From the NCBI GenBank assembly GCA_018697195.1, contig CM031870.1, positions 3,647,700 to 3,711,699 on the forward strand: a stretch of DNA of 64,000 nucleotides, read 5' to 3'. This DNA comes from Certhia americana. Its lineage: Eukaryota > Chordata > Aves > Passeriformes > Certhiidae. Numbering within the stretch: the stretch's first letter is position 1; every line of letters starts with the position of its first letter. The position numbers and the translations under genes were made by a program. Below the pieces are notes generated by a model. That model was given only the letters and a program-made list of their open reading frames with translations. It had not been told where the DNA came from and made no database searches. Shown one piece after another: positions 13,301-24,632 of this stretch.

Positions 13301-16300
13301 CAGCCTACCACTGGTGTCCTTGCTGAGGCTTAGCTTGGATATGAAATAAAGACTAAACTGAGATCAACAACTTGCTGCACAGGAACCCAACTGAACATTA
13401 ATGTTTCCCCATTGGTTACAGAGGCATAGCTGAGGCAGTTGTCCACAAAGAATGTGCTTTCTTACCCATCCAAAGCTACTTAGACCATATAAAAAATATG
13501 ATTGTCTTGCTGATCATTCTGATCATTAGCATTTACCCTGACTTATTTCTCACATGACAATCCATCTTTTCCAGCAGAGCTGATGCAGGATGTCCCCATC
13601 TGTCAGATGTGATGTCAGGTACAGAGAAATCTCTTTGACCCCTACCTGAATGGTGGCTGACAAGAGCCCTGACCTTTGTGGCAATGGATGTGCTGCTTGC
13701 AGCTTTGGACAGATGGAAGGGACTGGCTTGGTGCAGGTGGCTCTCACAGACTTTGTCTGTGCTGGGGCTTGAGGGAGTCCAGGACTTATCTTTTGAGGTC
13801 TGAAAAACATCTGAAAACCCAGTGGTATTGTCTGTGACCTCTGACTGTTGTCCACATTGCACCAAAAATATTCCCTGTCCTACCCGCCTGACCAGCTCAG
13901 CTTGCTCTTTAGGCAGGAGGTCAGGGGTGTTATAGAAGAATAAAGAGATTTCCTCAGGCAGTTTTTACTATGTTTCTCTTACTGTATATAAAAACCATCT
14001 GATCTCCTGGATCTGTGCCTTCTGCTCAGCCTTTAGAAAAGAACCCTTTAGAAAAAAACACTAAGATGTGTTCCCACCCTGTGAAAGTTTGGTCCTTTGC
14101 AATGTTTGGTTCTTTGATTCTTTGGCAATTTCCTCCAAGGTCTCTGCATTCCGCAGAATAGCAGCAATGTCCATAGGAGGCTTCTTCCCATGGAAAACCT
14201 CATATACACTAGGCTTATCTGCTCTGCATGTTCTGCCATCACAAGAGCAGAATGCTGTCCACAACAAATGTGCCTTGAATTCAGTTCCTGCCATACTGAC
14301 CTGCTGAACTGAGCTTTCTGGCAAACCAGAGAAAGCTGGGCTGAGATGGGTATCCAGAGACCAAATTTCCTACAGAGTGTCATTTTAGATGATCTGTAAC
14401 TGCCACTGTGAACAGAATATACCAAGAGGTTAAGAGATGAAAGCACAAACCCCTTGTTGACAGGGAGAGATGAAACAAGTCTAGCTGGGAGCTGTCAAGC
14501 TGTGGGGAAAGCCAGAAAGCTGGTAAACATGGTAATAAAGAACACAGAATTCAGAATTCATTTTTGTCCCCTGATCTTCACCACCTTGGCTACTTTATTT
14601 GGTTTAAAAGCCTGGCAGCAGGAACAAACTGTAATCTGTCCCATAGCCCTCTCTGCAGAGAAGGCTCCTGCTAGAACAGAGCTGATTTACAAGACCAATG
14701 TACCAGGAAACTTTTTAAAGGGATTTCAGTTTCTAGAGGTTTTTCCAGTTTGGTACCTCCCAGCTTCATGGGCTTACCTGGGAGATGCCAGGTCCCCATG
14801 CTTAGAGAATAAGTCTAATAATAAGAAAGACTTAGAGTACTTGTCTGACTCAAAGGTGATGGAGGGAATGTGTAATTTCACCCCCCAGGGAATATCTTTC
14901 ATGTTCCCAGGCACATCCTTTCTGATCTCATCTTTATTAGGATCCAGATGCTGACTGACATCCAGAGAAGGGCTGTTGTGGGGCTGCAAGATGAGGGAAG
15001 AACGAGATCCTCAGCAGATTTTTCTCACTGTAAATCCCCTTCTTTAGCCCAGGCCCTCAGTTGGTGTTTCAAAGACACTCTTGATACCTCATGTGCTTTT
15101 ACAGAGTTGCAGACACCTGCTATTTGCTCCCCTCCTGTAGAGGGTCACCCAGAGTAGTTTAATTTCTCATATAACAACATGACTAACATTAAGTGTATTA
15201 TTCAAGGTGAAACCAGACACCATGCCTTTTTCAATCTAGACAATCATAATAAACAGGAGATGCTGCTGCTTGGACTCCCTGCTGAAGACTGGCAATTTCC
15301 TGGCAGCCCTTACTGTCTCAAAACACACAAGCTTTCCTAAGACAAAGCAGCCAGCAGCATCTTTCCTTTCTGGTGGGAGAGTTCTGAGGGCCTCAGAACA
15401 ACTGTGCCCTGAGTAAGCAGAGGCCTCTGGATAAGAGAGTCTCCTTCAGCAATCACTTGGGGCATTGCATGTTTGGCCATCTCACCTTTGCCTTTCTTTT
15501 GAGTAGAACTCCAGAGCAACAGGTTCATTAAAAAAAAAACAAACCCAAACTCAATCCTGTGCAGCTCCTGACTGGCACCAGGACCCAGCCAGGCTTTGGG
15601 TGTGTGTGATTCCATGGCCATGACACCACATCATGGGACAGGGTGGATTCTCCAGCACAAGGGGCTGCTCTGCCTTGCTCTAAGCATGCTGGACATCACT
15701 AAGTGTAGCAGCAGCAGGCAGCTCAACACCCCTCCTCCAGCTCAGAGAGATGCAGGCAGTGTAGCCTCACTGGTGGCTCTGGGACAGGAATGTTCTGGAC
15801 TGGAGCAGAGATAGACAGAAATAGTTAAGAATCTATTCAGAGAAACAGCTGAGAACAACTGAGTCATGACATCCAAGTTTCCCAGATGGATTTTTCTCCA
15901 GTTTTACCATCAGAAAACAAAGCTTGGAGATAAGGACAGAGCAGGAGCAAAGGTGCTGCTTTACCTTTTATCAACATCTGCTACTGCTGAATAATTCCTT
16001 TTCAGAGTAGCATTTGCTGCTGCAGTTGCTGGATCACAAAATCCTTCTGGCACAATCGATTCTCCCTGTCCAGTGTATTTGCAGCTCTGTATTGCCAGCC
16101 TGAAGCTCATGGGCCCTGCAGAGAAGCCTTAGCACCTCCTGCTGATCCTCACCAGAGATTTGTCTGGGAAAAAATCTGAGAAGCTTTTTCCTTGGCATCT
16201 GCTAAGTGCTGCTCCAGCTCTGTCTGAAAAAGATAGGTAGGGGTTTGCCAAGGCAGCTCAGCTTCCTGAGGTAACAAAGGCATCTGAGCAATTCTCTGCT

Positions 16301-16511
16301 GTCTCTATTATGCTGAGATTAAAGTGAAATCTAGAAAAGCTATTTTGTATTTTGCTTGTTTTACTACCAGCCACAATATTTCAGTCATGACAGATATATA
16401 TATAGATGCAGAGTCCTTGCCTAGAGGTTCTCCCAAATGTTAACCACCAAAAAATAATCACTAAAAGTAATTACCAACACATTGAATGACCAGTGAATGG
16501 CAAACCCTCAA
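10357..16511. other. Intergenic; no supported gene
   Basis: No exon with both good splice sites and protein-like content was found. A 77-codon minus-strand frame at 14061-14294 looks somewhat protein-like and is reported as a finding only. There is an A-rich tract near 11569-11580. Confidence 0.5.
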
Positions 16512-16660
16512 CATGGGAAGAATTCGCTCAGTTGGTCAGAGCATGGTGCTAATAATGCCAAAGTTGTGGGTTTGATCCCTGTGTGGACCATTCACTTAAA
16601 AGTTGGACTTAACGATCCTTGTGGATCCCTCCCAACTCAGAATATTCTGTGATTCTGTGA
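16512..16660 (+). mobile_element. tRNA-Ile-derived SINE with CR1-like tail (TguSINE1-like)
   Basis: The first 80 bases resemble tRNA-Ile(AAT). An A-box-like GCTCAGTTGG lies at about 16526-16535, then an anticodon-arm segment GTGCTAATAATGCC, then a B-box GGTTTGATCCC at about 16569-16579. The tail (about 16591-16660) is CR1-like and ends in ATTCTGTGATTCTGTG. This architecture matches SINEs known from songbirds that are mobilised by CR1. Mutations in both stems and the attached tail make a functional tRNA gene unlikely. Confidence 0.8.
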
Positions 16661-17079
16661 ATTAGCTCACTTACAGGTGCACAAGCTCAGGGGGTGCTTT
16701 TCCCTCATCCTAAAACTGAGGGGGACAGAGGCAGGATGCAAACATCAATGTTCCTAGGCTGCTTTCTTCAGCAGCCTGAAGTATTTAGGAGTCAGGTGCC
16801 CCACTGCTTTTATGGTGCCAGCACAAACCCACATTAACCTCTGAGCTGTGCTGCTGCCATCCTGCCCTCAAGCACTCAGCAGGCAGAGGCCAGACTGACA
16901 ACACTGAGGGCACCTTCCCCTGGTTGATCTATTCTCTTGCTGCTGTAACTTCCTGAGGTTCATGTGAATCCATGACATCCCTGTCTTTCTCCTCAGTGTT
17001 TCCTCCTTTCTCCTCCTTTGATGGCATGTCATCCCTGCATGCACCCTGAGCCTTCTTTGGTTCCCAGCTGCCAGAGGAC

Positions 17080-17103
17080 AAAAAAAAAAAAAAAAAAAAA
17101 AAA
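17080..17103 (+). repeat. Poly-A tract
   Basis: An uninterrupted run of about 23 A residues. No SINE or processed pseudogene body is recognisable upstream of it. Confidence 0.85.
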
Positions 17104-17445
17104 GCTTCTGGGACACAGTGACATAGCTCTAGTGAAGCATAGTCCTTCATGTGTCTGTCCAGCCTCTTCTTCCGTGACAACAGCAGAATTAATTAGTCCA
17201 GGCTGCTCTGAAGCTGGACAAACCACACAAAAGAACACAATTACCTTCCTCCCTTTGCCTTCTATGTGATCTTTCCATGAAAAGAACACCCCAACACGAA
17301 TTACTGCCTATTCACAGGTGCTTGTTGAATATCTTTAATGTCCTCAAGATTGTTTTAACCATAAATGACCCAAATCCTAAGGAACCAGAACTTTCAGTAC
17401 CCAAACAGAGTCTACAAGAAAAAGGGAAAGAAACTTTTTACAAGG

Positions 17446-17733
17446 GCACATAGTGGCAGGACAAGCAGGAACAGCTTCAAACTGGCAGAGGCAGGGTTAG
17501 ATTAGATGTTAGGAAGAAATTCCTTACTGGGAGGGAGTTGAGGCACTGGTGAGGGTTGCTCAGAGACCCTGGAAATGTTCAAGGCCAGGCTGGGTGGGGT
17601 TTGAAGCAGCTCAGAGACCCTGGAAATGTTCAAGGCGAGGTTGGGTGGAAGGTGTCCCTACCCATGGCAGGGAGATTGGAATGAGATGATCTTTAAGGTC
17701 CCTTCCAACCCAAACCATTCTATAATTCTATGA
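17446..17733 (+). mobile_element. CR1 LINE 3' fragment with internal duplication
   Basis: Typical CR1 3' sequence: an AGGAAGAAATTCCTTACTGG block, a 'GGAAATGTTCAAGGC' block, then 'AAGGTCCCTTCCAACCC', ending in TATAATTCTATGA. The segment starting CTCAGAGACCCTGG occurs twice, at 17558 and 17609, so this copy carries a 51-bp tandem duplication. Confidence 0.85.
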
Positions 17734-19464
17734 AATTTGCAGAGGTATTAGGTGGGTGACTAGGGATTAGGGAACTGACACCTACTTACTTATAAGTTTA
17801 TCCAGAAGAAATGGATGTTGCTGCTTTTTCTGGCATGGAATCATGGAGGCACTGCATCCAAATGGAAACCACTTCACGAGCACCAAGTGAGTGGATCAGG
17901 GATGGACCAATCCACCTGTGCTTCCACACAGTTTTTCCCTTAAAACTCAAGAGTTAGGACCAAAAGAGGTGAGACATCTCCCATTTATACTTTAGTCTTA
18001 AACTCGGTGCTCTGTCTGCTGGTTGTCTCATAGAGCTATGGTTTCTCCTGGTGAGTTTGGATGTCCAAGTATACATCATGTTGGAAGCTGAGGAGGTTCT
18101 CACTCAGCAGTTGTTAGGAGGTGCCTGCAGGTGTGCACATGCAGCTCAGTGTTGTTTTCCAGCCCCATCAGGCTGTGACAAATCTCCATTTGCTCCCTGA
18201 AAGCCTCCATCAGCTGTGCCCTCAAGGTGTTCATTACTTGGCTGCCCTATGCCTCAGGCCCTTGGTGCCTCTCTGCTGCAGGGGAAGACATTTCTGATCT
18301 GACATTAGGCCAGGTGAAATTCTGTGAAATCCCCCCCAAACTACTCTGAGACTAGGCCACATATTAGAAGACATTCTTTTATAGGATTCTGCTTCTTTCT
18401 GCAGTCTTGTCAAGTTCATCATGTGCTGAAGAAATCTAATGCAGCTTTATGATTGCATTATTAGCAATAACTAGAGCTCATTGCTATGCTTTTGTGAATA
18501 TAAAGGGGAAACTGCATTGCAGGGAGACCTCTTCTGCCTTTGCACACACCAAAAGGAAAAAGGTATCTGTTTTCTGTGCTTGTTATCTAGAAATAACCTT
18601 GGCTGTTGGTAGCAGAGGCCTATTATATATCACGTATAGTCTGTCAGAGAACTTGACTATTTTTATTTCATTTCTTGCCAGATTCACTGACAAAAGGAAC
18701 AATCCCTGGGGCAGAACAATCAGTGTTTTAAAATCTTCACCCTGCCCGTCTCTCCATTTTTTTTCTTTTTTTTTAATTACATTCAATGGAGCATAGAGCA
18801 GAGCTCAGTGTCCTGACACAGCCTCAGAGCCCACGGTGACGCAGGCTACAAACTCGGTCACCTCTCTGTGAAAGACAGGACTGCCCACAGCAAATGCCAC
18901 CATTTGATGTCAAATCTCTTTTCAAGGGCAGGTTTGTGAAATTTAGCAAGTTTTAAGGCTGAGGAAGATGCTGAGAAGGGTGATACCCAGAGTAACACAG
19001 AGAGGCTCATGCAGAGAAACAACTTCAGCTCCCCTGCCTGCCTGCACTGCCCATCGGACAGTGCTTCCCACTGTGCTCCTCTACAAGCATTCCTGAGCCA
19101 GCTTCCCGAAGCACAAGAGACCCACCAAGCACCACCACGACCCCCACACAGCCCCTCTCCTGCTGTCTTCTCCCCAGAGCCATTCTAGCTCCTGGCTCTA
19201 CATTGCAGAACCCCAAGGTTGGAGCTGACTGGACTTTTCTCCTTCTCCTTGTTCTCAACCCTCTCCCTCAGCTGCTTGATCTCCCCACATCTATACCTGG
19301 TACATCATCCTCTGCCTTTCCATTACTCTGCCTTGTTTCTTTCACCTTCATGTTTCTCCTCTCATCTACAGCTCACACAATTTGCTTTCCGCAGTTTCCT
19401 TCATCTGCATTTCCTCTCTCCCTCACACCTCTACACCAACCTGCACTGCCCCTTCTTGTTCCAC
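17734..19464. other. Intergenic; no gene seen
   Basis: No coding exon, RNA gene or clear repeat was recognised. The open frames are short and lack protein-like composition. A T-rich run lies near 18757-18774. Confidence 0.5.
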
Positions 19465-19615
19465 ACCTACCATGGTCAGGGACACCTTCCACTATCCCAG
19501 GCTGCTCCAAACTCTCCATCCAACCTGGCCTTGGACAATTCCAGGGATGGGGCAGCCACAGCTTCTCTGGGCACCCTGTGCCAGGGCCTGCCTGCCCTCA
19601 CCAACTCTCTAAGGT
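19465..19615 (-). mobile_element. CR1 LINE fragment, minus strand
   Basis: Read on the plus strand this is the reverse complement of the CR1 3' region: 'AGGGACACCTTCCACTATCC', then 'CATCCAACCTGGCCTTGGAC', then 'GGGATGGGGCAGCCACAGC', then 'TCTCTGGGCACCCTGTGCCA'. The terminal octamer repeats are missing. A long plus-strand open frame at 19203-19763 runs through it and is not a gene. Confidence 0.8.
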
Positions 19616-22600
19616 CCACCTCCTCGGGAACTGTTGGCACTGGTACCTGTGTCTCACTGTTTTTCGCTCAACAGGCAGAGATCAAGGTAATTTGACATTC
19701 TTCAAAGGAAGCACTGTCTGGGCTGATGTGTGCACTCATAACAGTCCTGCTGTTGCCCCCTAAGGAGTCCTGGAGACATGCAATATTGATGTGGTTAATG
19801 TGGAGGCGACAGTGTTTTATTGTTCAGGGGCAACTGCTGTGCCTGGGTACCCTGCAGTTCATTGAGATTCTAGTGGAGAATCCCAATTAGGAGTGAAGGA
19901 AGTGCTGGTAAAAGACCATTCATTAGGCCCTCTCTCCATCAACAGTAAAATCAATAAGTAATTAACTTGCTACAAAGGAAGAATTTTTGCAGGAAAATCG
20001 CAATTTACACAAATGCACTGGCAGTGTCCCAATTCTGCTCTGGAAAGGAGCCTGCCTTTCTCTCCATGTCACCTCCTCCTCCCCACTATCCTCTAGAACA
20101 CACATCTGTCATGCAGCCCCAGTGAGAGCTCAGCACCAAGGCTTGAGGCTAGCTTCATAAATGAGGTTGTAAAGTATCCATAAAATAACCAGTGTGGCAA
20201 AGAGTGTGTCTGCAACCTTTCTGATTTCCTGAGGGAGAGACAACTTATGACAGCACACAGTCACTCTCAGTCCTCCTTCCTCCTGCCCCCAAAAATTTAT
20301 TGTCCAATTTCAGCCAAATCCTATAGAAGGGATGAAACATTCAAAGGTATTAAGCTAATTTAAAAACTCACTGGTCACCTGTGAGCTGAGATATGTATGC
20401 CCCACATCTACAGAATTTCTTCAACCCTAAAGAAGCTCCTTCCTTAATCCTCTGAGAGGCAAAATGAACAGGTCTTTCTTGTTCCTGTTCCTGTTAAAGA
20501 CACAGAGAGCAGCAACAAAGCCCAACAGCCACATGAGCAAGTTCCCCAAAAAGACAATGCTTGGCTTCCTGTTGATTTTGTCCTTCACCCCATAATTTCC
20601 TCCAGTTACTCCAGTGTCTCACCCCACAGTGACACTGCCTGAGGAGAGAGACAGTGTGTGCCATCCTAAAAGGATGACAAGAGGACTGGCAGATGGCAGA
20701 CAGGTAGGTTAACTGCTCAGCCAGGTGCTCAGAGCTGGAGCTGCAGTCTAGAAATGCTTTCTACAGCTACATCTGCTCTCCCGAGATCAGCCTCCAGCAC
20801 TGCACAGGTGCCCTTATCACCTCCTCCTTCTTAATGGGAAGATTTGTCTCTACTGAACTCTTCCTCAATTAAGTGACTTTTCTAACAGGCAGCTTCACTG
20901 TTACTTTAGCATTTAAGTGAGGTCCACACTTCCCAATGAGAATGGTATTTTAACTCTTCACCCTTGTCTTCACAGTAAGCACTTAATTGGCTCTATATTT
21001 GTGGGTTTCACAGCTATATTTTATTCCTCTGCAGCAGAACAGCTACAGAGACTACTTTCCTTGTTGGACCATATGCAAAAATGGTTGCACTGAAGCCAGA
21101 AATGACTCCTTCTGTCGGGGTCTTTGTTGTGGATATATATACTTCCTCCTAAATCAGTCCAAAAAGGCACGAACTTTTGGTCAGGCACAACAGCTGTCTG
21201 AATGATCTATACCTAATTACATTCCCTGTGATTTTCTCACTGTGTTTTAGAAATTTCCTAGGCTTTGGAAGGATTCACAAGCTGTTTGAATCCTGATACA
21301 TCATCAGAATGAGCAGAAAAGCATAGAGGTTCATTGAATTTTTTAAAGGCGGGCAAGATGCAGGAGCCTACTGAAAGAAATATCCTTCAATATCATTATT
21401 TTACTGCACTCTGAACATGAAATGCTTTGGGTTTTTTGTGTCTGCTGAAGAAAGGAGTAAATTCACTCCCTGACCTTTATTGAGAAGTGCCACTGGGCTT
21501 TAAAAAGTGTCTTAGGTAGCGTACAAGGGTGAAGTTTGATGTGAAAGAGAGCACAGGTGCCTGAACTGCTGTGAGAAGCTGTGAGAAGCAAGGCTGCAGT
21601 CACATCGTGGTGATCACAAAATGCAGGCACTGATTAAATCCTCCCAGTGCACCTTCCCCCAATCTGCAAAACACAGCTCAGTGCGGGCACCAGAGCTCCC
21701 TTTGAGCCTGCAAAACCACAGAGCACAGGCAAGAGCTGTGTGAGCAACAGAAAAGCAACGTGACAGTGACCTCATTCACCAGAGACCTCGGGAGACAAAA
21801 CCCTTCACCCCTGCTCAGATGTGTTGCGCCTGGGGAGAGACAGTGGAGGAGGGAGAGGCAGAACGAACCCCACACGTATCCCCCACCTCTCTGGCAAAAG
21901 GAAAACCCTCAGAGCCCTCTCACCATCAGCACTGTCACCTTTTATCTGGGTGACAAGTGGCCTCTGGGCTGTGCAGTTCTGTTCACCTGCCAAAAACATT
22001 TATCTAAGCAGGGAAAACAATTCTAATGTTAAACCTTAAAAAAAAAAATTTAAAAGGAAGGCTGTTACCTGGGTTGCTGTGTGATCAAAACCCATGCCAA
22101 ATACAAATGTTTTTCCCCAAGATGTGTTGTCTCACGAGATGCCATCTGGACCACCCTCTGTGGTGGGATAAAGTCAGAGGGAGAACCGCTAGGTCTGGGT
22201 TTGGATAACAGCCTGTTGGGATCCTTCACAGCACCATCCCTCAGCCAGAGGAATGCTGCACTACAGCTTTGCCTGGGGAACACTCATACACACAGGGCTG
22301 AGGCCGACAGACTGGGTTTTGCAAGTGATGTAGCAACTTCTGCAGTCTGGAGAACTGCAAAATCCTTGGAAGGGCAGTTGAGCAGTGAAACGGTCGCTGG
22401 CATTGGGCAAGAGCAGAGCTGGCAGGGACACGACAGACCCCGGGTAGGCAGGGAGGGAGGGACAGCACCTCTTACCTCAATTTTCACCTAAAATTCAGGC
22501 ACAGGAGCTGTGAAAGAAAATAGTCAGGTTCCTCAGCAGCAAAATTGCCCAGAGCCTTTTGTGCAGAAGGGCTGAGGGAAATATCTGCATTGCTCAAGGA

Positions 22601-24349
22601 CAGACACTTCATTCTGTGTCTGGCTTTATTAAGGAAGAAAGCAAAGTTGAGAAAGGAGCTGCAGCAGGTTACAAAACGATTCTGTTTCTTCTCAGTCCTT
22701 TATGACTTATTTCAGTACATGATTATCACAGTGTATAGTTACTGTGGGGAATGGGGTTCTTTATCCTCCTCTGAGAGGACTCACAAGGAAATGCTCAAGG
22801 GAAGGACAGAGAACCCTGTGCCTCCTTCTCCAGAGCAGCTTTAGTGTCCTCTCAGGTAAACAGATTGTTAGATTGCCAATTAGAGCATAGAGCAGCAGAA
22901 TAACCCCACTGGTGCCCCAGGAGAGAGACAAGTGTCCAGGACAGGTGCCCATGGGGGTCCAGGAAACTTCAGAACTTTGGGGTTTCTTTTTCTTTTGCAT
23001 TTCCTAAATTGAAATTTTGCTAAATTCCAAGTCTCTAACGAGTATCTCTTTGATCTGAAAGTTTTCAATCACCAGAATTACTTCATTGTCGTTGGATTTT
23101 TTAATTCTTTCATTTTCACTGGTCCAGCTCGGGCTTTAAAAACGGAAGCAGCACAAGAACAAACTGCAAAGGGAGCTCCTGGTTTGTCCTTGGTGGCAGC
23201 ATTTGCCTGTGTAAGGCAGACTGACACGTAATGGTGCACAGGCAAGTGTGACAGGCCTGGAGAATGAGGTCAGCCTGTTTCCTTGAGAAGTTTGTCCTGT
23301 AACACTTTCAGGCCCCTTTTACTGAGCTCATCTAACAGCCAGATTTTGCTCACACAGTGTATCCATGTGTCCAAGAGTCCTCCTTTGCCAGCCTGGGGCT
23401 AATGTCTTGTCTAACTAGCAGTATTCTAAAAACACAAATCTTCTGCTGTTTCATGGAGGCATTAAAATATGACAAGCCACAAGCAAAGTCAATTTTGAGT
23501 TAGGATTAATAAGCAGACAGAAGCAGTTCTAAATGAGTTCAGCTGGGAGTAAAAATAGCAGGGAACATGAATGCAAATCAAAATACACCAGGAAATTTAA
23601 GTACTTCGACTGCCCGGTCAATTAATTTGCTTCCATAATTACAGTTATTTGCATTATTAAGAGAAAAGCATTCTCATAGACAGAAGTTACTCAGACTAAT
23701 GTAATGCACATTTCCTTCCCAGATTTCCATTAGAGAAAATAGATCTTGGGGAAGATGATGCAAGTCTGAATAAGCTGCATAAAAATAAAGCTGATATCCT
23801 TGTGAGATTAATGGCTGCTTTAAAATAGAAAAGAGGAAAAAAAAAAAGGATATTTCACAAGTAAGGTGCTAAATAAAAATTGCATTTGTAGTCCATAAAG
23901 GGGAGAGATTTGTGCTCTTTTTGTTTCTGAAGGCTGCTACCATGTGATTATTGTGTGGAGACAAGATATATTACAAAATCAGTGTGTGTTCAGGAAGGGT
24001 TCAGAGAGAGATCAGCTGAAGAACAATAAAAAATAATGGGATTTACATCGAAAATGAAGGTAAATAAAAAGGGCACAATAAAAATATGTAAATAGATGTA
24101 GCACTGAAGAAGAGGTAAGTGGGAACCTTCTGCAATTCCTGCCTTTTACAGAGGTGAGCAAGAGGTGGATGATGCAGAACTGGAAAAACAGAAGTGCCAC
24201 TGCATGGGAAGCTGCATCCCTGCTGTGTCTCAGGAAAGGCAGGAGTTTTGCAGGATTTGAAAGCAAGTGCTTGCACATGAACCAGAAGAACCAGAGGCTC
24301 GTGGGGGCCCATGGGGTACCCAGCAGAATCCTTTGGTGCCCATCATAAG
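19616..24349. other. Intergenic; no gene, one possible regulatory block
   Basis: No supported gene. The stretch at about 23500-23830 is AT-rich, with two octamer motifs and several TAAT-type homeodomain motifs; it is discussed as a finding. The rest shows nothing I can name. Confidence 0.45.
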
Positions 24350-24632
24350 GGCCCACCTGTGCCTAGATACAGCCCCCCCCAGCTCACCTGTACCTGGGTA
24401 CAGCCCCAGAGCTCACCTGTGCCCAGGTACAGCCCCAGAGCCCACCTATATCTGGGAACAGCCCCCCAGCTCACCTGTGCCCAGGTACAGCCCCAGAGCT
24501 CACCTGTGCCCAGGTACAGCCCCAGAGCTCACCTATANNNNNNNNNNGAGCTCACCTGTGCCCGGGTACAGCCCCAGAGCTCACCTGTACCCAGGTACAG
24601 CCCCAGAGCTCACCTGTGCCCTGCTCCCTGCT
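24350..24632 (+). repeat. 29-bp tandem minisatellite, interrupted by an N gap
   Basis: About nine to ten diverged copies of a 29-bp unit. The core reads CAGCCCCAGAGCTCACCTGT followed by GCCCAGGTA. Copies abut directly with no spacers. Open frames through it in two phases reflect the repeat, not genes. Confidence 0.9.
24538..24547. other. Assembly gap (10 N)
   Basis: Ten unresolved bases inside the 29-bp minisatellite. The repeat copy number is therefore uncertain. Confidence 0.95.

Noticed and set aside
16512..16592. A functional tRNA-Ile gene
   Set aside because: The acceptor and D/T stems carry mismatches and the sequence continues into a CR1-like tail, so it is a SINE.
17080..17103. Poly-A tract as the end of a processed pseudogene
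   Set aside because: No gene-like or SINE-like body precedes it on either strand.
19203..19763. 186-codon plus-strand frame
   Set aside because: It runs through an antisense CR1 fragment and has no splice context or recognisable protein.
24350..24632. CRISPR-like direct repeats of 29 bp
   Set aside because: The units are contiguous with no spacers, and the genome is vertebrate. It is a minisatellite.
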